Of a DNA stretch of 64,000 nt, positions 22,411 to 33,569 are shown one piece after another. The stretch is from contig CM035156.1 in assembly GCA_020205615.1 (NCBI GenBank), positions 15,155,128 to 15,219,127 of the forward strand, given 5' to 3'. The position numbers and the translations under genes were made by a program. The first letter of the stretch is position 1; each line of letters starts with the position of its first letter. The notes below the pieces were generated by a model. That model worked only from the letters and a program-made list of their open reading frames with translations. It did no database searches and was not told the origin of the DNA. This DNA comes from Panax quinquefolius (lineage: Eukaryota > Streptophyta > Magnoliopsida > Apiales > Araliaceae).

Positions 22411-23223
22411 GGCAAACAATCCAATATGAAATAAAATTATAGAAGGAATCAACTCCAAATTAAAGAAGGAAACAAAATATGGGATATGAGATATGGTTAA
22501 AATAAAAGAATTCACACAAAATTTAAGTAGTAAAAAATATACAAACTTGAATGTTTCATAATTTTATTCTGAGTCATTTCTTTTAAATATTCTCCAAAAA
22601 TAAAAACTTTTTGCTTGCAGCCATGCGGGTCTTGTGGAACATGCACAAAGTGTTAGATGATAGGACAACTATGTCGCTGATGTAAAACACAGACGAAGGA
22701 AATTCCCAGATCTACAGAGTGCAGACTCGGGAATTAGAGAGCATATTGAGTTAACTAGATAGTAAAAACTTAAATTAGTCACATTATGCTGTAGAATTTT
22801 GACTAAATCATACCATTGTAGCAATAAGAAAGATTTTGAAGTAACTGGAAACAAGGATTGCCAGCACTATATCTTTAGATCTGTGCACAGAGAGCAGAAA
22901 CACAAGCAAAAAAATGACAAATATTTCCTCTGTTAATTAACAATATGCTGAATCAAGAATGATCACAGTATCTCATTCTTATAATAAATAGTGTGCAATT
23001 ATTATGCTTCATGAAAGAACATTTACTTAATCATGGCGTAAAAGCATGCTTTCTAGCATGCAAACAGTATACACTTATAAATACTAAACATTTTATTTCT
23101 CATAACCTTCAGCTAAAATAGAATTTTGCTCCTGAAAGATGTAAAATTCTACATGACCAATTGAACAAGAAAACATAAATGGTGACTTTTGCAATCAACC
23201 TTGGTGGTATTACGTAACAATCC

Positions 23224-23307
23224 AACAATGTCCCCAGGAACAAGCTCTCTGGCCAGCAAATCTGGTACTACGTACCCATCCCTTAGAACCTTACATGACT
23301 CACACTG
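23224..23307 (-). pseudogene. ER-type P2A Ca2+-ATPase (ECA) gene fragment, actuator region
   Basis: The minus strand encodes QCESCKVLRDGYVVPDLLAR then ELVPGDIV, the conserved start of the actuator domain of plant ECA-type calcium pumps (family consensus ...VLRDG...PA.ELVPGDIVEL..GD). Similarity ends right after GDIV, where the pump would read ELRVGDKVPAD. No ATG, phosphorylation site (DKTGT) or membrane segments are nearby, so this is an isolated piece. It lies in the interior of the TIR element, which suggests transposon capture. The family call is confident; the exact paralogue is not. Confidence 0.7.
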
Positions 23308-23402
23308 CAACAGCCAATCCCTGCAAATGAGTTCATACACAGAGAGGAAGACGCCTTCAACAGTCGCAGGCCAGAAGAGATGGAATCGCAGGGAGGGAAC
23401 AC

Positions 23403-23641
23403 GGCTTCGTCAGTCGCAGGAGGGTTTAGTAATCGCAGGGCAAAAGGAAACGAAATGGGAAATGGGAGGAAACGAAGCCGCAGGAGGGTAATCGCAAGCC
23501 CCAGGAGGGTAATAGGAAATGGGAGGCTAGAATAGATAGAAATACGCAACTTCTCCCTCCCGACTTCGTCAGTTTCGTCAGTCGCAGGAGGGTTTAGCAA
23601 TCGCAGGGCAAAAGGAGACGAAATGGGAAATGGGAAATGGG
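23403..23641. repeat. 172-bp-spaced duplication, GC-richer
   Basis: The block CGTCAGTCGCAGGAGGGTTT...GGCAAAAGGA-ACGAAATGGGAAATGGGAGGA occurs at about 23410-23468 and again at 23576-23641, with a related partial copy (CGCAGGAGGGTAATCG) between. It is notably GC-richer than its surroundings and may derive from a captured 5' UTR or exon. Open frames through it on both strands look fortuitous. Confidence 0.7.
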
Positions 23642-23780
23642 AGGAAAGATAGAAATACGCTACTTCGTCTAGCGTATATGAGAGGGTAATTTAGTCCTTT
23701 TCACCGTACACTACTTCGTCTGGTGTACGGGCATTGTTTTTTTTTAATCTGCGCTCTTGATTTATAGAATAGACAAATAT

Positions 23781-26248
23781 TGTGACGCTCCCAAAATAGG
23801 TCCATTCCATCCAACCCATTCTGAGTCGCCAAATACATGGTACAGAAATAACTACAACTTTATTATTATAACATATAAACTGTGAGTTTAAATACGTATA
23901 TCGCCATCTGCATAATATCCACACGCAAAATAAATCCCCATCATAATTATTGATACATTATTTTACAAAAATGATGAGGACTACTAAACAACTCTCTCTA
24001 TAACCATCATTCCATACCCCGACTAATTATTCGCTACATTCTCGCCTCCCGAGAAAAAAAAATGGAACAACAAGGAAAAGGGTGAGCTCAACTAGCCAAA
24101 GAAAAAATATTATGACTAAAATAATATACAACAAATTATCGTTAGTCTTCAACAGAAAAAATCTAATAGAATACAATAGACAACCAGCTTTTAAATCAAT
24201 CTTCGCAATGAAATAATAATTCATTAGAAGAGTTAAGTAGAGAATGCAAACTACTATCTTCTATATATGAATTTAAAAGTTCATCATCGATATTTTATCC
24301 CTCATAACATCAATCAATATATATCTGAATCAAATATTCATCTTTGCACTACAGCCCAAAGATATTCATCATTAATATGTTCATCTAAACACTGCTCATC
24401 TTTGCACTACGGGCCAAAGATATTAATCATTGGTCATGTTCATCTCAACACTGCTCATCTTTTTTACTACTGGCCAAAGATATTCATCAAGAAATCATTC
24501 ATCTTTTGCTACGTGCCAAAGATATTCAAGAATATCATCATTTAGGGACCCAGGATGATGAAAAATATTTTAAAGGAAACGAATCCAAATGAAAGAAAAG
24601 AACAAATATTAAGGATTCGTATTTTAAACAATCCAAGTTCAAAAATACTTCATAAGTAATCGTGTGGAGTAAAATTCAAGAATGATCAAAATATGGATAC
24701 AATCAAAGCTAAGATCCATAATAGATATTTTGGACAAAAAGAAGAAATTTCATTTTTCGGTGAATAGTGTCGTATTCGTGAATAAGGTCAGATATCGTGA
24801 ATAAAGGTCGTATACGTGAATAGTAACTCCAAACACAAAAGATAGAAATTTCACAAAAAAACATCTTCACGCTTCGTGAATAGTACTCGTAAATAAGAAT
24901 CTCATTAATAAGTAACTCGTGAATAAGAACTCATGAATAAGAACTCGTGAATAAGTAACCCCATATGAAAAAAGTTCTAAATTTGATAAAAAATTCCAAC
25001 CAATATTTCGGCGATAATGATATTGAAGAAATAATATCATTTTCGAATAAAATAACATCCCTTACCTCGAAGAAGACAAGATTTAGTTGAAACAGGATAT
25101 AAAGCTATGACTTGAACTGCATACCAGATAAAGAATACTCAAAGTATACTCAAAATACTCACAAGAATAAACTCGATAATATAGAGAGAAAACTTCAGCT
25201 TTAAATTGTGATTTTCAATTCTAACCTAAGACTTTATTTATAGGAAAATCGCTTGAATACCAAAAGCAGAAAAATTAATATAATATATTATTAATAATAA
25301 ATTTTCCTCGCCTCTTTGGAAATCAGATCCTAACATTTCCCACATGCCAACCTTCTAGAAAAAGTAATAAAAAAACGTTTTCATAAAATAAATAATTAAA
25401 ACTTACAAAAATCAATTATTTGAACTTGAACTTCATAATTCATAATAAATAGCCCTTTTATCAGAAAAATTCGAATCTCACGATTTTTTATAGGAAATTC
25501 AATTCTCTACAACTTTGCGAAGAAAGTTTTCCAAATTCCAAATGTAAATTGACCAAAATCCACAAACGGAGATTTTACATGCTATAATCAAATTTCGGTC
25601 GAGAATGTATCCACCAACACACAAAATATGTGTTAAACATTTAATGCCACAAAATATACTCTTCCTCCTATATACTCATATATCCCACATTCATTATAAA
25701 AATATCACCGTTAATATAATATTAAAATAATATATTTAAATGAATTATTTTATCGAGGAAAAGATAAAATATTAATTTTCAACAATTATCACATTAAAAT
25801 TTTCTCCATCTATATCCACATAAAATCAATATTTTTCTCATCATATAAATCAATAATTAATTATTCACAAATAATATTACGTAATCACAAAGATCTTGAC
25901 AACCGGTAGTTCTCCTAAAAGAGAACTTTCCAACAAGATAATCTGTGAATAACTACTGTAGTTATTTATAAACAACTTATATTTGTCGTTTTCTTCATCC
26001 AATCGCTTTTCGTTATGGGGCCCATAAAAGATCATGCTATCGTCTTTAATATTCCCGATAAGTACGAATATTCCACGACCAAAACGAATATTCCCCGACA
26101 ATAATGAATATTTTATAACCATTTGCTTATTCGACATATTTGCGTATTTTACCCATAACTATCCACATTAATCAAGTCAACCCTTACTATTTCAAAATAA
26201 TAAATAGAGGAAAATAAATTTCATTTATTAATAATTTGGGGTCTTACA
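23781..26248 (-). mobile_element. Solo LTR6, inserted in the right TIR of the Pack-type element
   Basis: 2,468 bp from TGTGACGCTCCC (23781) to GGGGTCTTACA (26248), with a perfect AATAT duplication (23776-23780 and 26249-26253). It belongs to the same subfamily as the full chromovirus LTRs: it shares the CTTTGCACTAC-GGCCAAAGATATTCATC repeats (24339-24520), the GTGAATAGTAACTC array and the final TTCATTTATTAATAATTTGGGG block. No internal region is present. Confidence 0.88.
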
Positions 26249-26446
26249 AATATGATACTATTTGCCTAATTTATATTCATAGTAAGTGTTGGGTCATGAT
26301 ATTTTCTCTCCTTGGGCCGGGTAAATTGGGCTTACTCATGTAATTAATCCCTTGGGCCTTTATTGTTGAACTATGAAAGTCATTGAGCCCAATTGTAAGA
26401 CCCCGAATTTTATGAAATAAAAGTATTCAATTTTTTTTTAATTACT

Positions 26447-26530
26447 ATTCATGAGTTACTATTCATGAGTTACTATTCACGAGTTACTATTCATGAGTTA
26501 TTATTCGCGAGTTACTATTCACGAGTACTA
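26447..26530 (+). repeat. 14-bp TTACTATTCATGAG array at the start of LTR7
   Basis: Six units of TTACTATTCATGAG/TTACTATTCACGAG followed by a truncated unit. It is the same repeat as in the other LTRs but displaced to the U3 edge, implying a deletion or recombination that brought the array next to the terminus. Confidence 0.85.
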
Positions 26531-28895
26531 TCCATGAACCATGATAAATTTTTTTCGTAAGAAGACATTACTCAATAATTGTTACAGTAATTACTGTTCA
26601 ATATTATATTTTATTGATTCAATAATTGCTGCGTTGATATTTTATATTACTGTTGTTTTAATAATTGTCACTACTAGCAAAGATTTTCCATTATCGAAGC
26701 AATAATTCATATTATCCGAATAATATTATTAGAAAACATTATTGGCAATGTCTAGAAAGTTACATCTAAGAGAGAGTTTGGTCACCTAATCATGCTAGCA
26801 AGAAGGAGAAAATTCTTATTGAAAGCCCTCTTTCCTGAACCTGCTTAGTTATTAATATCATGATTATGTAATATTATTTGTGAATAATTAATTATTGATT
26901 TTTATGATGAGAAAAATATTTATTTTATGTGGATATAGATGGAGAAAATGTTTAAAGTGACAATTGTTGAAAATTAATATTTTATCTTTTTCTGATAAAA
27001 TAATTTATTTAAATATATTATTTTAATAATATAATAATGGTGATATTTTTACAATGAATGTGGAATATATATGAGTATATGAGGAGGAAGAATATTTTTG
27101 TTACAATAAATGTTTAAAACATGTTAAACATGTCATTGGACCCCATTTCTTGATCGAAATTTGATTATGTATCGTAAAATCGTCTGCTTGTGGATTTCGG
27201 TCAATTTACATTTAGAATTTGGAAAACTTTCTTCTGCAAAGTTGTATAGAATTGAATTTCCTATAAAAACACGTGAGATTCGAATTTTTTTGATAAAAGG
27301 GCTATTTATTATGAATTATTGAAGTTCTAAAGCTCTGAAATAATTGATTTTTGGAAGTTTAAAATAATTTAAATAACAAAAACGTTTTTTGTGCAAGTCT
27401 TGTGAGGTGGGCTGTTTGGTGGCTGAGGTTTTGAAGCAAAATAAGTGTGCTTTGGAATAAAAATAATATATATTAATATTTTATTAAATTTTACGCTTTG
27501 GTGTTCAAGTATTTTCCTATAAATAAAAGTCTTGGGTTAGAATTGAAAATCACACCGTAAATCAAGTTTTCTCTCTCTATATTATCGGCGTATTCTTGTG
27601 AGTATTTTGAGTATACTTTGAGTATTGTTATACTGGTGCAAGTTCATTCAAATGTATTCTAGTCAAAATCTTTTCTTTTGAGGTAAGGGATAGTAAGGGA
27701 TTTTAAGGGTTATTATGTTTTTAGTTTCGAAATTTTTCTGAACCTTCAAAAATTCTGGAAAAATTGGAAATGATATTTTGATGAGTTTTGTAGATTGTGT
27801 CCCAAAATGGAGATTTTTGGATGTATAGATTAGGAGTTATGGATTTTATGAGAAAAGACTATTTTAAAAGTAACTGTTTATAACTCCTTGTGATTAACTC
27901 CAAAATTGATAAAATTTTTATTGGGAGTACATCTATATAATATCAGTATACCGTGTAAATTTCAGAATTGTTGGATAAAGGTATAATTTATGATAAATGT
28001 TTAAATATTCGGTGGTTTTGGACATATAAAAAATAGTAAATGAATTTTAAAATTTTGAGAAAAATATATGTTCAATATGGGACTATGTTATGCTAAATTC
28101 CAGAAAAGAAATATTTTTAGAATTGATTTGGTATTTTTCATGAAAATATTCTAGTTATGAGTAAATGAATTAAATATGTTATGTGAAGTAAGAAAATTGG
28201 AAAATATGATTTTATGGCTTGAGTATCATATATGAGGTATATGCAGATTTTTTATGAGGGTTTTGGTTATTGGTGATGAAATATTATGAGTTTGGCATTT
28301 TATGATGATTAAATGCATTAATTAGTAAAGTGTAAACAATTTAATTAAATTGTTTATAAGTTTTAGAAATGATTAAAATATTATTGTAATATTAATAATA
28401 TTAGATTATGAGATTTCTAAGTGATTTATAACATTTGGATTAAGGTGTTATAAATATGGATATGAATTTTATTATGAAACTTTATCTTTTAGTATCGAGG
28501 TTACTTATGCACGATACTATACGACTATGTACGAATACGGGTACTATTCACGAAAAATTGGTTTCTACTCTCGACCAAATTATCGTTGATTTATGAATCT
28601 TACTCTTGAAATTAAAACCATGTTTTGATTATATTGTTTTATATAACATTCTTATAACCCTAATGATAATATTTCTCTTTGACTTGAGTGTAAAGATGGG
28701 TAGATTATTGGTATGATCGTGACCATAGGTTCTCTTTGGCCGATGAGTGCAAAAGTTGAATTGTTGACCGGTATGATCATGACCATTGAATTTACAATTG
28801 AATATTTTTAGCTTAAGTCTGCAAAGGTGAATTGATCAACATGGTTATAATTATTGTTATATAACTTCCGAAATGATTATGTATTTCTTTGATAT

Positions 28896-29250
28896 ATGAA
28901 TATCTTTGGCTCGTAGTGCAAAGATGACTTGTTGATGAATATCTTAGCTTTGTAGTGCAAAGATGAATTATTGATGAATATCTTTTGCTCGTAATGCAAA
29001 GATGACTTTTGTTGTTGAATATCTTTGCATTTGTAGTGCAAAAGATGAATTATTGATGAATATCTTTGGCTCAGAATGCAAAGATGACTGTTGATGAATA
29101 TCTTTAGCTTTGTAGAGTGCAAAGATGAATTATTGATGAATATCTTTGGCTCGTAATGCAAAGATGACTGTTTGATGAATATCTTTAGCTTTGTAGTGTA
29201 AAGATGAATCTGTTGATGAATATCTTTGGTAGTGGTGCGAAGATGAATTT
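28896..29250 (+). repeat. About 37-bp palindromic repeat array in LTR7
   Basis: Roughly nine copies of a unit near TGATGAATATCTTTGGCTCG then TAGTGCAAAGATGA. Each unit contains the inverted pair CTTTG...CAAAG, so it can form a small hairpin. One to five copies of the same unit occur in LTR1 (11795-11930), LTR6 and the chromovirus LTRs; here it is expanded. Confidence 0.85.
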
Positions 29251-29776
29251 ATTAGTATGATTATGAACATGAACGTGATTTGGTATAACCATGATCTTTG
29301 ATGTTTCGTAAAGACAAGTGATGAAAATTATCTTTGTCCCGGATGAGAAGAGAATTTAGAATCACAATTATGATTATAAGTTATTCATATGATTGTGGAA
29401 TGGAACTGTTGATTGATGTTACGGGATAAAACATTGTTGGTGGACTTTTAACGGAGAAGACAATGACTTTATAGTCTATTCGACTCTTCTAATGGATTGC
29501 TCATTCCACCGCAACTATGGTTGAAAAGTTTTATCATCTACTATATGTTCTAAATCTACGATTTATTACTTGATGAAGACTATTGATAATTTATTTATCT
29601 TTAGTCATAATATTCTTTATCGAGCTAGTTATGCTCACCCTTTGTTTCACAATTCCTTTCGTAATAAAAGTGTAAATTTGGGTTGAATGGGGATAACAAG
29701 GAATAGAATCTGGTGATACATAGTTGTTGAGGTTCTCCCTAAAGAGTATGGAAATAATTTTATTGAGGACTTTAGT

Positions 29777-30229
29777 GTGTTGTATTTTATACATCATTTA
29801 ATAGTTATTTTTGGTGAATTAAATAGGGTGAGGCGAACCCAACTTTGGAAGGGTGTTTTATCACTATCATACAAGATGTCTAATGACATACAAACTCGTG
29901 TTATCATAAGACATGGTTGTGCTCATCCACTTGCTGAGTATATTTACAAGCACTACCTATATAATCTTGGTGTTTGTTTGGAGTATAATACCCAATTAGA
30001 GACAGTGGAGATAATGATATGTCAAGAAAAGACTCACCACTGGGAAGAATATGATAGTAATCTTCTCGCTTTTTCTTTTTGGGGTCTATTGGGTCAACCA
30101 AGGATAATTACGTGGCCATATGATATCTACCATAACCTAAAAGCATGGCCTCCCACGTATCGGGGTTTCCTTGAGCACTTCCCAAAGATTCTAATTTCTA
30201 AAACAGCTTTTGACTATACCTTTATGTAA
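29777..30229 (+). CDS. Unrecognised 150-codon open frame in a segment foreign to the LTR
   Basis: An open frame runs from 29777 to a TAA at 30227-30229 within a segment of about 480 bp (29770-30250). In the other LTR copies this place holds only a short stretch around ...GACAATATTTGTACTCAAACTCAC. The product would be rich in W, H, Y and L, with no signal peptide and no motif I know; examples are the stretches QTRVIIRHGCAHPLAEY and GLLGQPRIITWPYDIY. Whether it is expressed is unknown. It could be a captured exon, a fragment of another element, or a chance open frame. I do not assign a function. Confidence 0.3.
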   Translation: MLYFIHHLIVIFGELNRVRRTQLWKGVLSLSYKMSNDIQTRVIIRHGCAHPLAEYIYKHYLYNLGVCLEYNTQLETVEIMICQEKTHHWEEYDSNLLAFSFWGLLGQPRIITWPYDIYHNLKAWPPTYRGFLEHFPKILISKTAFDYTFM

Positions 30230-30962
30230 GGTGTCATTGTGACGTACACTGATTGGTATATATTTGTATCCAAACTCACAAAGATATGTGTTGTTGTATT
30301 TTTGCACGACAATTATTGTAATAAAGTTGTAGTTATTTTCCGTACCATATATTTGGCGACTCAGAATGGGTTGGATGGAATGGACCTATTTTGGGGTCGT
30401 TACACCAATCGTCATATTATTTCCATTTAAACCTATAAGACCGGGTCGGTTCCGTGGATCGACCCCTTAGATATTTTAATATCTATTATTTTGACTTGCA
30501 ATGATGAAAAAGCATGACGGTTGACTAGAGCACCTGCCATGCATTAATGTGGATGGGATCATAACCGGCCGGCGGTAGAAACAGTAGCCAAAAGCAGTGG
30601 ATAGACTACATGTAGTCGACAGAACCCATCAGATCAAGGGGGTGTGTCAGGTAGTAGTGGGTGACACAGTAATCCAGGCAAAGATAGTATAGCTTAACAA
30701 GGAAGTCTTCACAAAGAGGTACGTTCTCATACACACATTATCATTCATAGACACACACACTCAAAGAATTATTATCTCTCTCTCAATACACTAGATATTA
30801 CATCCTCCATTGTTAACCTTGTGAACACGGATACTAACTCTCACGCCTGAGTTATCCCCCGACGGAACCGCCGTCAAGCTTGTGGTGTTTATCTTGTTTA
30901 TTGTCTGCGGGGATCGTATGCCTTACGTGATTGGGACGTGGCAGAAGATCCTGGCGTTAACA

Positions 30963-30981
30963 TTGGCGCTAGAAGGAGGGG
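30963..30981 (+). other. Tat element primer-binding site
   Basis: TTGGCGCTAGAAGGAGGGG lies immediately after the 5' LTR end (CA at 30961-30962). The TTGGCGC start is typical of primer-binding sites in plant Tat/Athila-type elements. I did not identify the complementary tRNA. Confidence 0.7.
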
Positions 30982-31312
30982 TTGTTCTAGTGTCATTGAA
31001 ATTTTCAATCACAATTGTTTAACTTACTTCGGAAGATGATGAGGAGTAGAGATGGTACACCGTAAGGACAAAGCGATGGGTACATCGCCTCATCATTACC
31101 TCGTACTTCGTAAAGGATCGCTCAGGTCCTTCTAAAAGTGCTCACGAAACACGACCTCTAAGCACACTTCAGAGAACTTCGTCCAGAAGATCCATGGTGG
31201 GGGCAGACGAAAGTTGGTTTTAATCTTGATAAGGAGCGTGATCATGGTCGGTAGGCGGAGGCTCACCGACTAAGACTCATCGTCAAGAAGGTCGGAGGAC
31301 AGAGCTTCCAAA

Positions 31313-32732
31313 TTGGAGAGGATGGCAGACGAAGCAGATAAAGCCTTGGAGGTTCTGTTAAAACAGAGGGAAGATATAGCCGAACAGATGATTCGGGTGG
31401 CGGAGTTAAGGGACGAAGCATCTAGCCATGTTCAGTCCGAGAGACGGAGTAGGCATAAGGAGATGCCACGGCGAGAGGGTAAGGAACCGGAGCATTCTAT
31501 GCATGTGTCTAGAGATCGTTCTCGCAGTAGGAGGAGATCGAGGAGCAGAACTCCCTTGGCCTCGAAGAAGGCACTGTTGGTCGTTGGTTCTCAGCATCGC
31601 GACGACGATAGACGAAGAAGCAGGTCGAGAGAGATCGTGCCAGAAACCAGAAGAAGAGAGTACCAGCACGACCATTCTCATCATGAGGATGGAATTATAC
31701 GTCAGAGTAGATCAAGAAGTCCCACAAGGGCAGTGGGATTGGCAGGAAGAGATCGATCCACTCAAAGGCCGAATGTCGCTCAGGAGAAGGAGGTCTCATT
31801 GCAACCCAAAGGTGTTGATTTTCTGGTGAAGGAGTTAAAAGAGCTCCGAAAGCAGCTGGCTGAGGTCCAACAGGTGAAAGACACTCCGGGAAAGAAGGCA
31901 TCCCCTTTTTCCTCAGATATTCTCAAGGAGAAGGCAGATATCACCAAAAAGTTGCCTCGTATGGAGAGCAATGATGGGTCCGGAGATCCTTATGGCCATA
32001 GTCAGGCGTTCGACCGGTTGATGGATTATTATGACTTCACTGATGCTGCCAAGTGTCACACTTTTGTCACGACGCTGAGAAAAGACGCGAGACAGTGGAT
32101 GGGGACTTTACCATCGGATTCGATTTCTCTGACCGAAGCTTTGTGATAAGTTCCATGCGTTTTGAAAGCAATAGAAGAAGGGGAAAGCTTCACGGGTTTT
32201 TAAGACAAATCCGGCGAGCTTCACCAGTGAATCTTTAGGCCAATATGTAAAGAGGTTTAGAGAAGCGGTTGGTCAGGTGTCCGACCTTAATGATCTCCAA
32301 GCCGTGGGTTTGTTCCAGAACGGGCTAGATCTGGTGAAGTCCGAGAAGTTGGTGAAGAAGTTGATGTTCCACCATCCGAAAAGCCTGGCAGAAGCCTTTG
32401 ACAATGCAGAAGGCTATATTGTTGTAGAAGAGGCTATGAATAGCCTGAAAAATCCTTCTTTGGGCCAATTAAAGAAGATAGAGGTTCCCAAAACCAAAGT
32501 TGATCAGAGAAGAGTGGGGGGGCATAATCAAGGGTCAGAGGGCAGTTCGAAGAAGTACAATAACTCATGGCGACAAGGCAGCAGTCGTCCACCTGTCTCT
32601 ACCCCGAAGGTTAATAAGGTCTACACCAAACTGAACACAGATAGGTCAGTGATTTTGGATCAGATCAGAAACCAACCTTTCTTCGAGCCACCTCGTGATA
32701 ATTATAGGACAGGACAAGGCAACTCTAAGTAA
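31313..32732 (+). pseudogene. gag: Tat element Gag (frameshifted)
   Basis: A first open frame (31313-32146) begins MADEADKALEVLLKQREDIA, passes an Arg/Ser-rich segment (RSRSRRRSRSRTPLA) and reaches a capsid-like gag domain with the hallmark QAFDRLMDYYDFTDAAKCHT and ARQWMGTLP. Around 32135-32240 the frame shifts at least twice. The C-terminal half continues at 32277-32732 (SDLNDLQAVGLFQNGLDLVK onward, then a basic Gln/Asn/Ser-rich tail). The product would be the structural protein that forms virus-like particles in the cytoplasm. A stop and frame shifts make it non-functional as read. Confidence 0.8.
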
Positions 32733-32734
32733 AT

Positions 32735-33569
32735 CATGGGCTATCATCAAGTTCTGCACGCCGTGACACTAATGAGTGTTGCAATTTAAAGGATTTCGTG
32801 GAGAAGAAGATTCGAGGCGGCTTGCTGGTTCAATATGTGGCCGAGAAAGACCGCCAAGATCAGCAGACTATCAACCGTCTTCGTTCGGATGGTTCAAATA
32901 GTGTCACCCATCCAAATGCTCCAATTACCACCGCCAAGGCACGTCGTTGATGTAATAACCGGTGGGTCAGCAGGGAAGTTGGTAGGGAGAAGAGAAGGGT
33001 TTACCTTGATTCGGTCATGTATGCGTGCGATGATGCTCCCCTCGAAGATTGATGGACCATTCCTGAGAACCGTCATATCATTTACGGATGCAGATTATCC
33101 TTCTGAGCCCATCGAGCCACATGAAGGGGCATTAGTGATAACAACCAAAGTGGGCTCGGTGGATGTAAAACGCATGATGATAGACAATGGGTCTTCGGTG
33201 GACATTCTATATGCTCATGCTTATCAGAGGATGCATCTTGATGGGCACAAAATAGAGGTCGGGCAGGAGGCTCCTCTATACGGTTTCTAAGAATGACCCA
33301 ATCGAGTTGCGAGCACTATTGAACTCCCGCTATCTTCGACAAAGACACCTCGGTGAAATAGAGATAACGTGCAAATTCTATGTTGTGCATGTGGATTCGG
33401 CTTACAACGCCACACTGGGAAGGCCTACATTGATGGCTCTCCAGGTTGTGACCTCCATCCCTCATTTCAAAATCAAATTCCCTACGGCGCATGGAGTAGG
33501 AGAGGTGATGGGAGACTTAGATCTGGCCCGACGATGTTATCGGAATGCTGTTATTTCGTCCGGAATGGG
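32735..33569 (+). pseudogene. Tat element aspartic protease region (frameshifted), cut by the chromovirus
   Basis: After a linker with EKKIRGGLLVQYVAEKDRQD, the frame at 33090-33290 encodes EGALVITTKVGSVDVKRMMI followed by DNGSSVDILYAHAY. DNGSS (about 33183-33197) is the retroviral-type aspartic protease active site in the form usual for Tat elements. A frame change near 33290 leads to HVDSAYNATLGRPTLMALQV, the C-terminal part of the protease domain. The gene then runs into VISSGMG at 33569, where the chromovirus inserted; it resumes at 43346. Confidence 0.78.

Larger units (their letters stand above)
26394..30404 (+). mobile_element. Solo LTR7, enlarged, inserted in the Tat 5' LTR
   Basis: Starts TGTAAGACCCCG (26394) and ends GGGGTCGTTACA (30404), with a perfect CCAAT duplication (26389-26393 and 30405-30409). 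At 4,011 bp it is much longer than the 2.4-3.0 kb of its relatives. The extra length comes from an array of about 37-bp units (28896-29250), unusual sequence between 27700 and 28500, and a foreign-looking segment at about 29770-30250. The GTTACTATTCATGA array, elsewhere in mid-LTR, here lies only 50 bp from the 5' edge (26447-26530). A TATA-like CCTATAAATA is at 27516-27525. Confidence 0.85.
26287..30962 (+). repeat. Tat element 5' LTR, interrupted by solo LTR7
   Basis: The LTR pieces are 26287-26393 and 30410-30962, which together match 50344-51015. The junction CATTGAGCCCAAT/CGTCATATTATTTCC is intact in the right copy, proving the exact insertion point. The 3' edge CGTTAACA is followed directly by the primer-binding site. 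Confidence 0.88.

Noticed and set aside
28877..29161. 94-codon minus-strand frame with repeated HYEPKIFI-type units
   Set aside because: It is the translation of the 37-bp LTR7 array, whose unit happens to stay open; it is not a repeat protein gene.
28896..29250. CRISPR-like regular array
   Set aside because: Units are contiguous imperfect tandem copies without unique spacers, in plant nuclear LTR DNA.
31406..31971. Several open frames opposite or overlapping the Tat gag
   Set aside because: These are shadows of the Arg/Ser-rich gag sequence in other frames; gag motifs are clear in the chosen frame.
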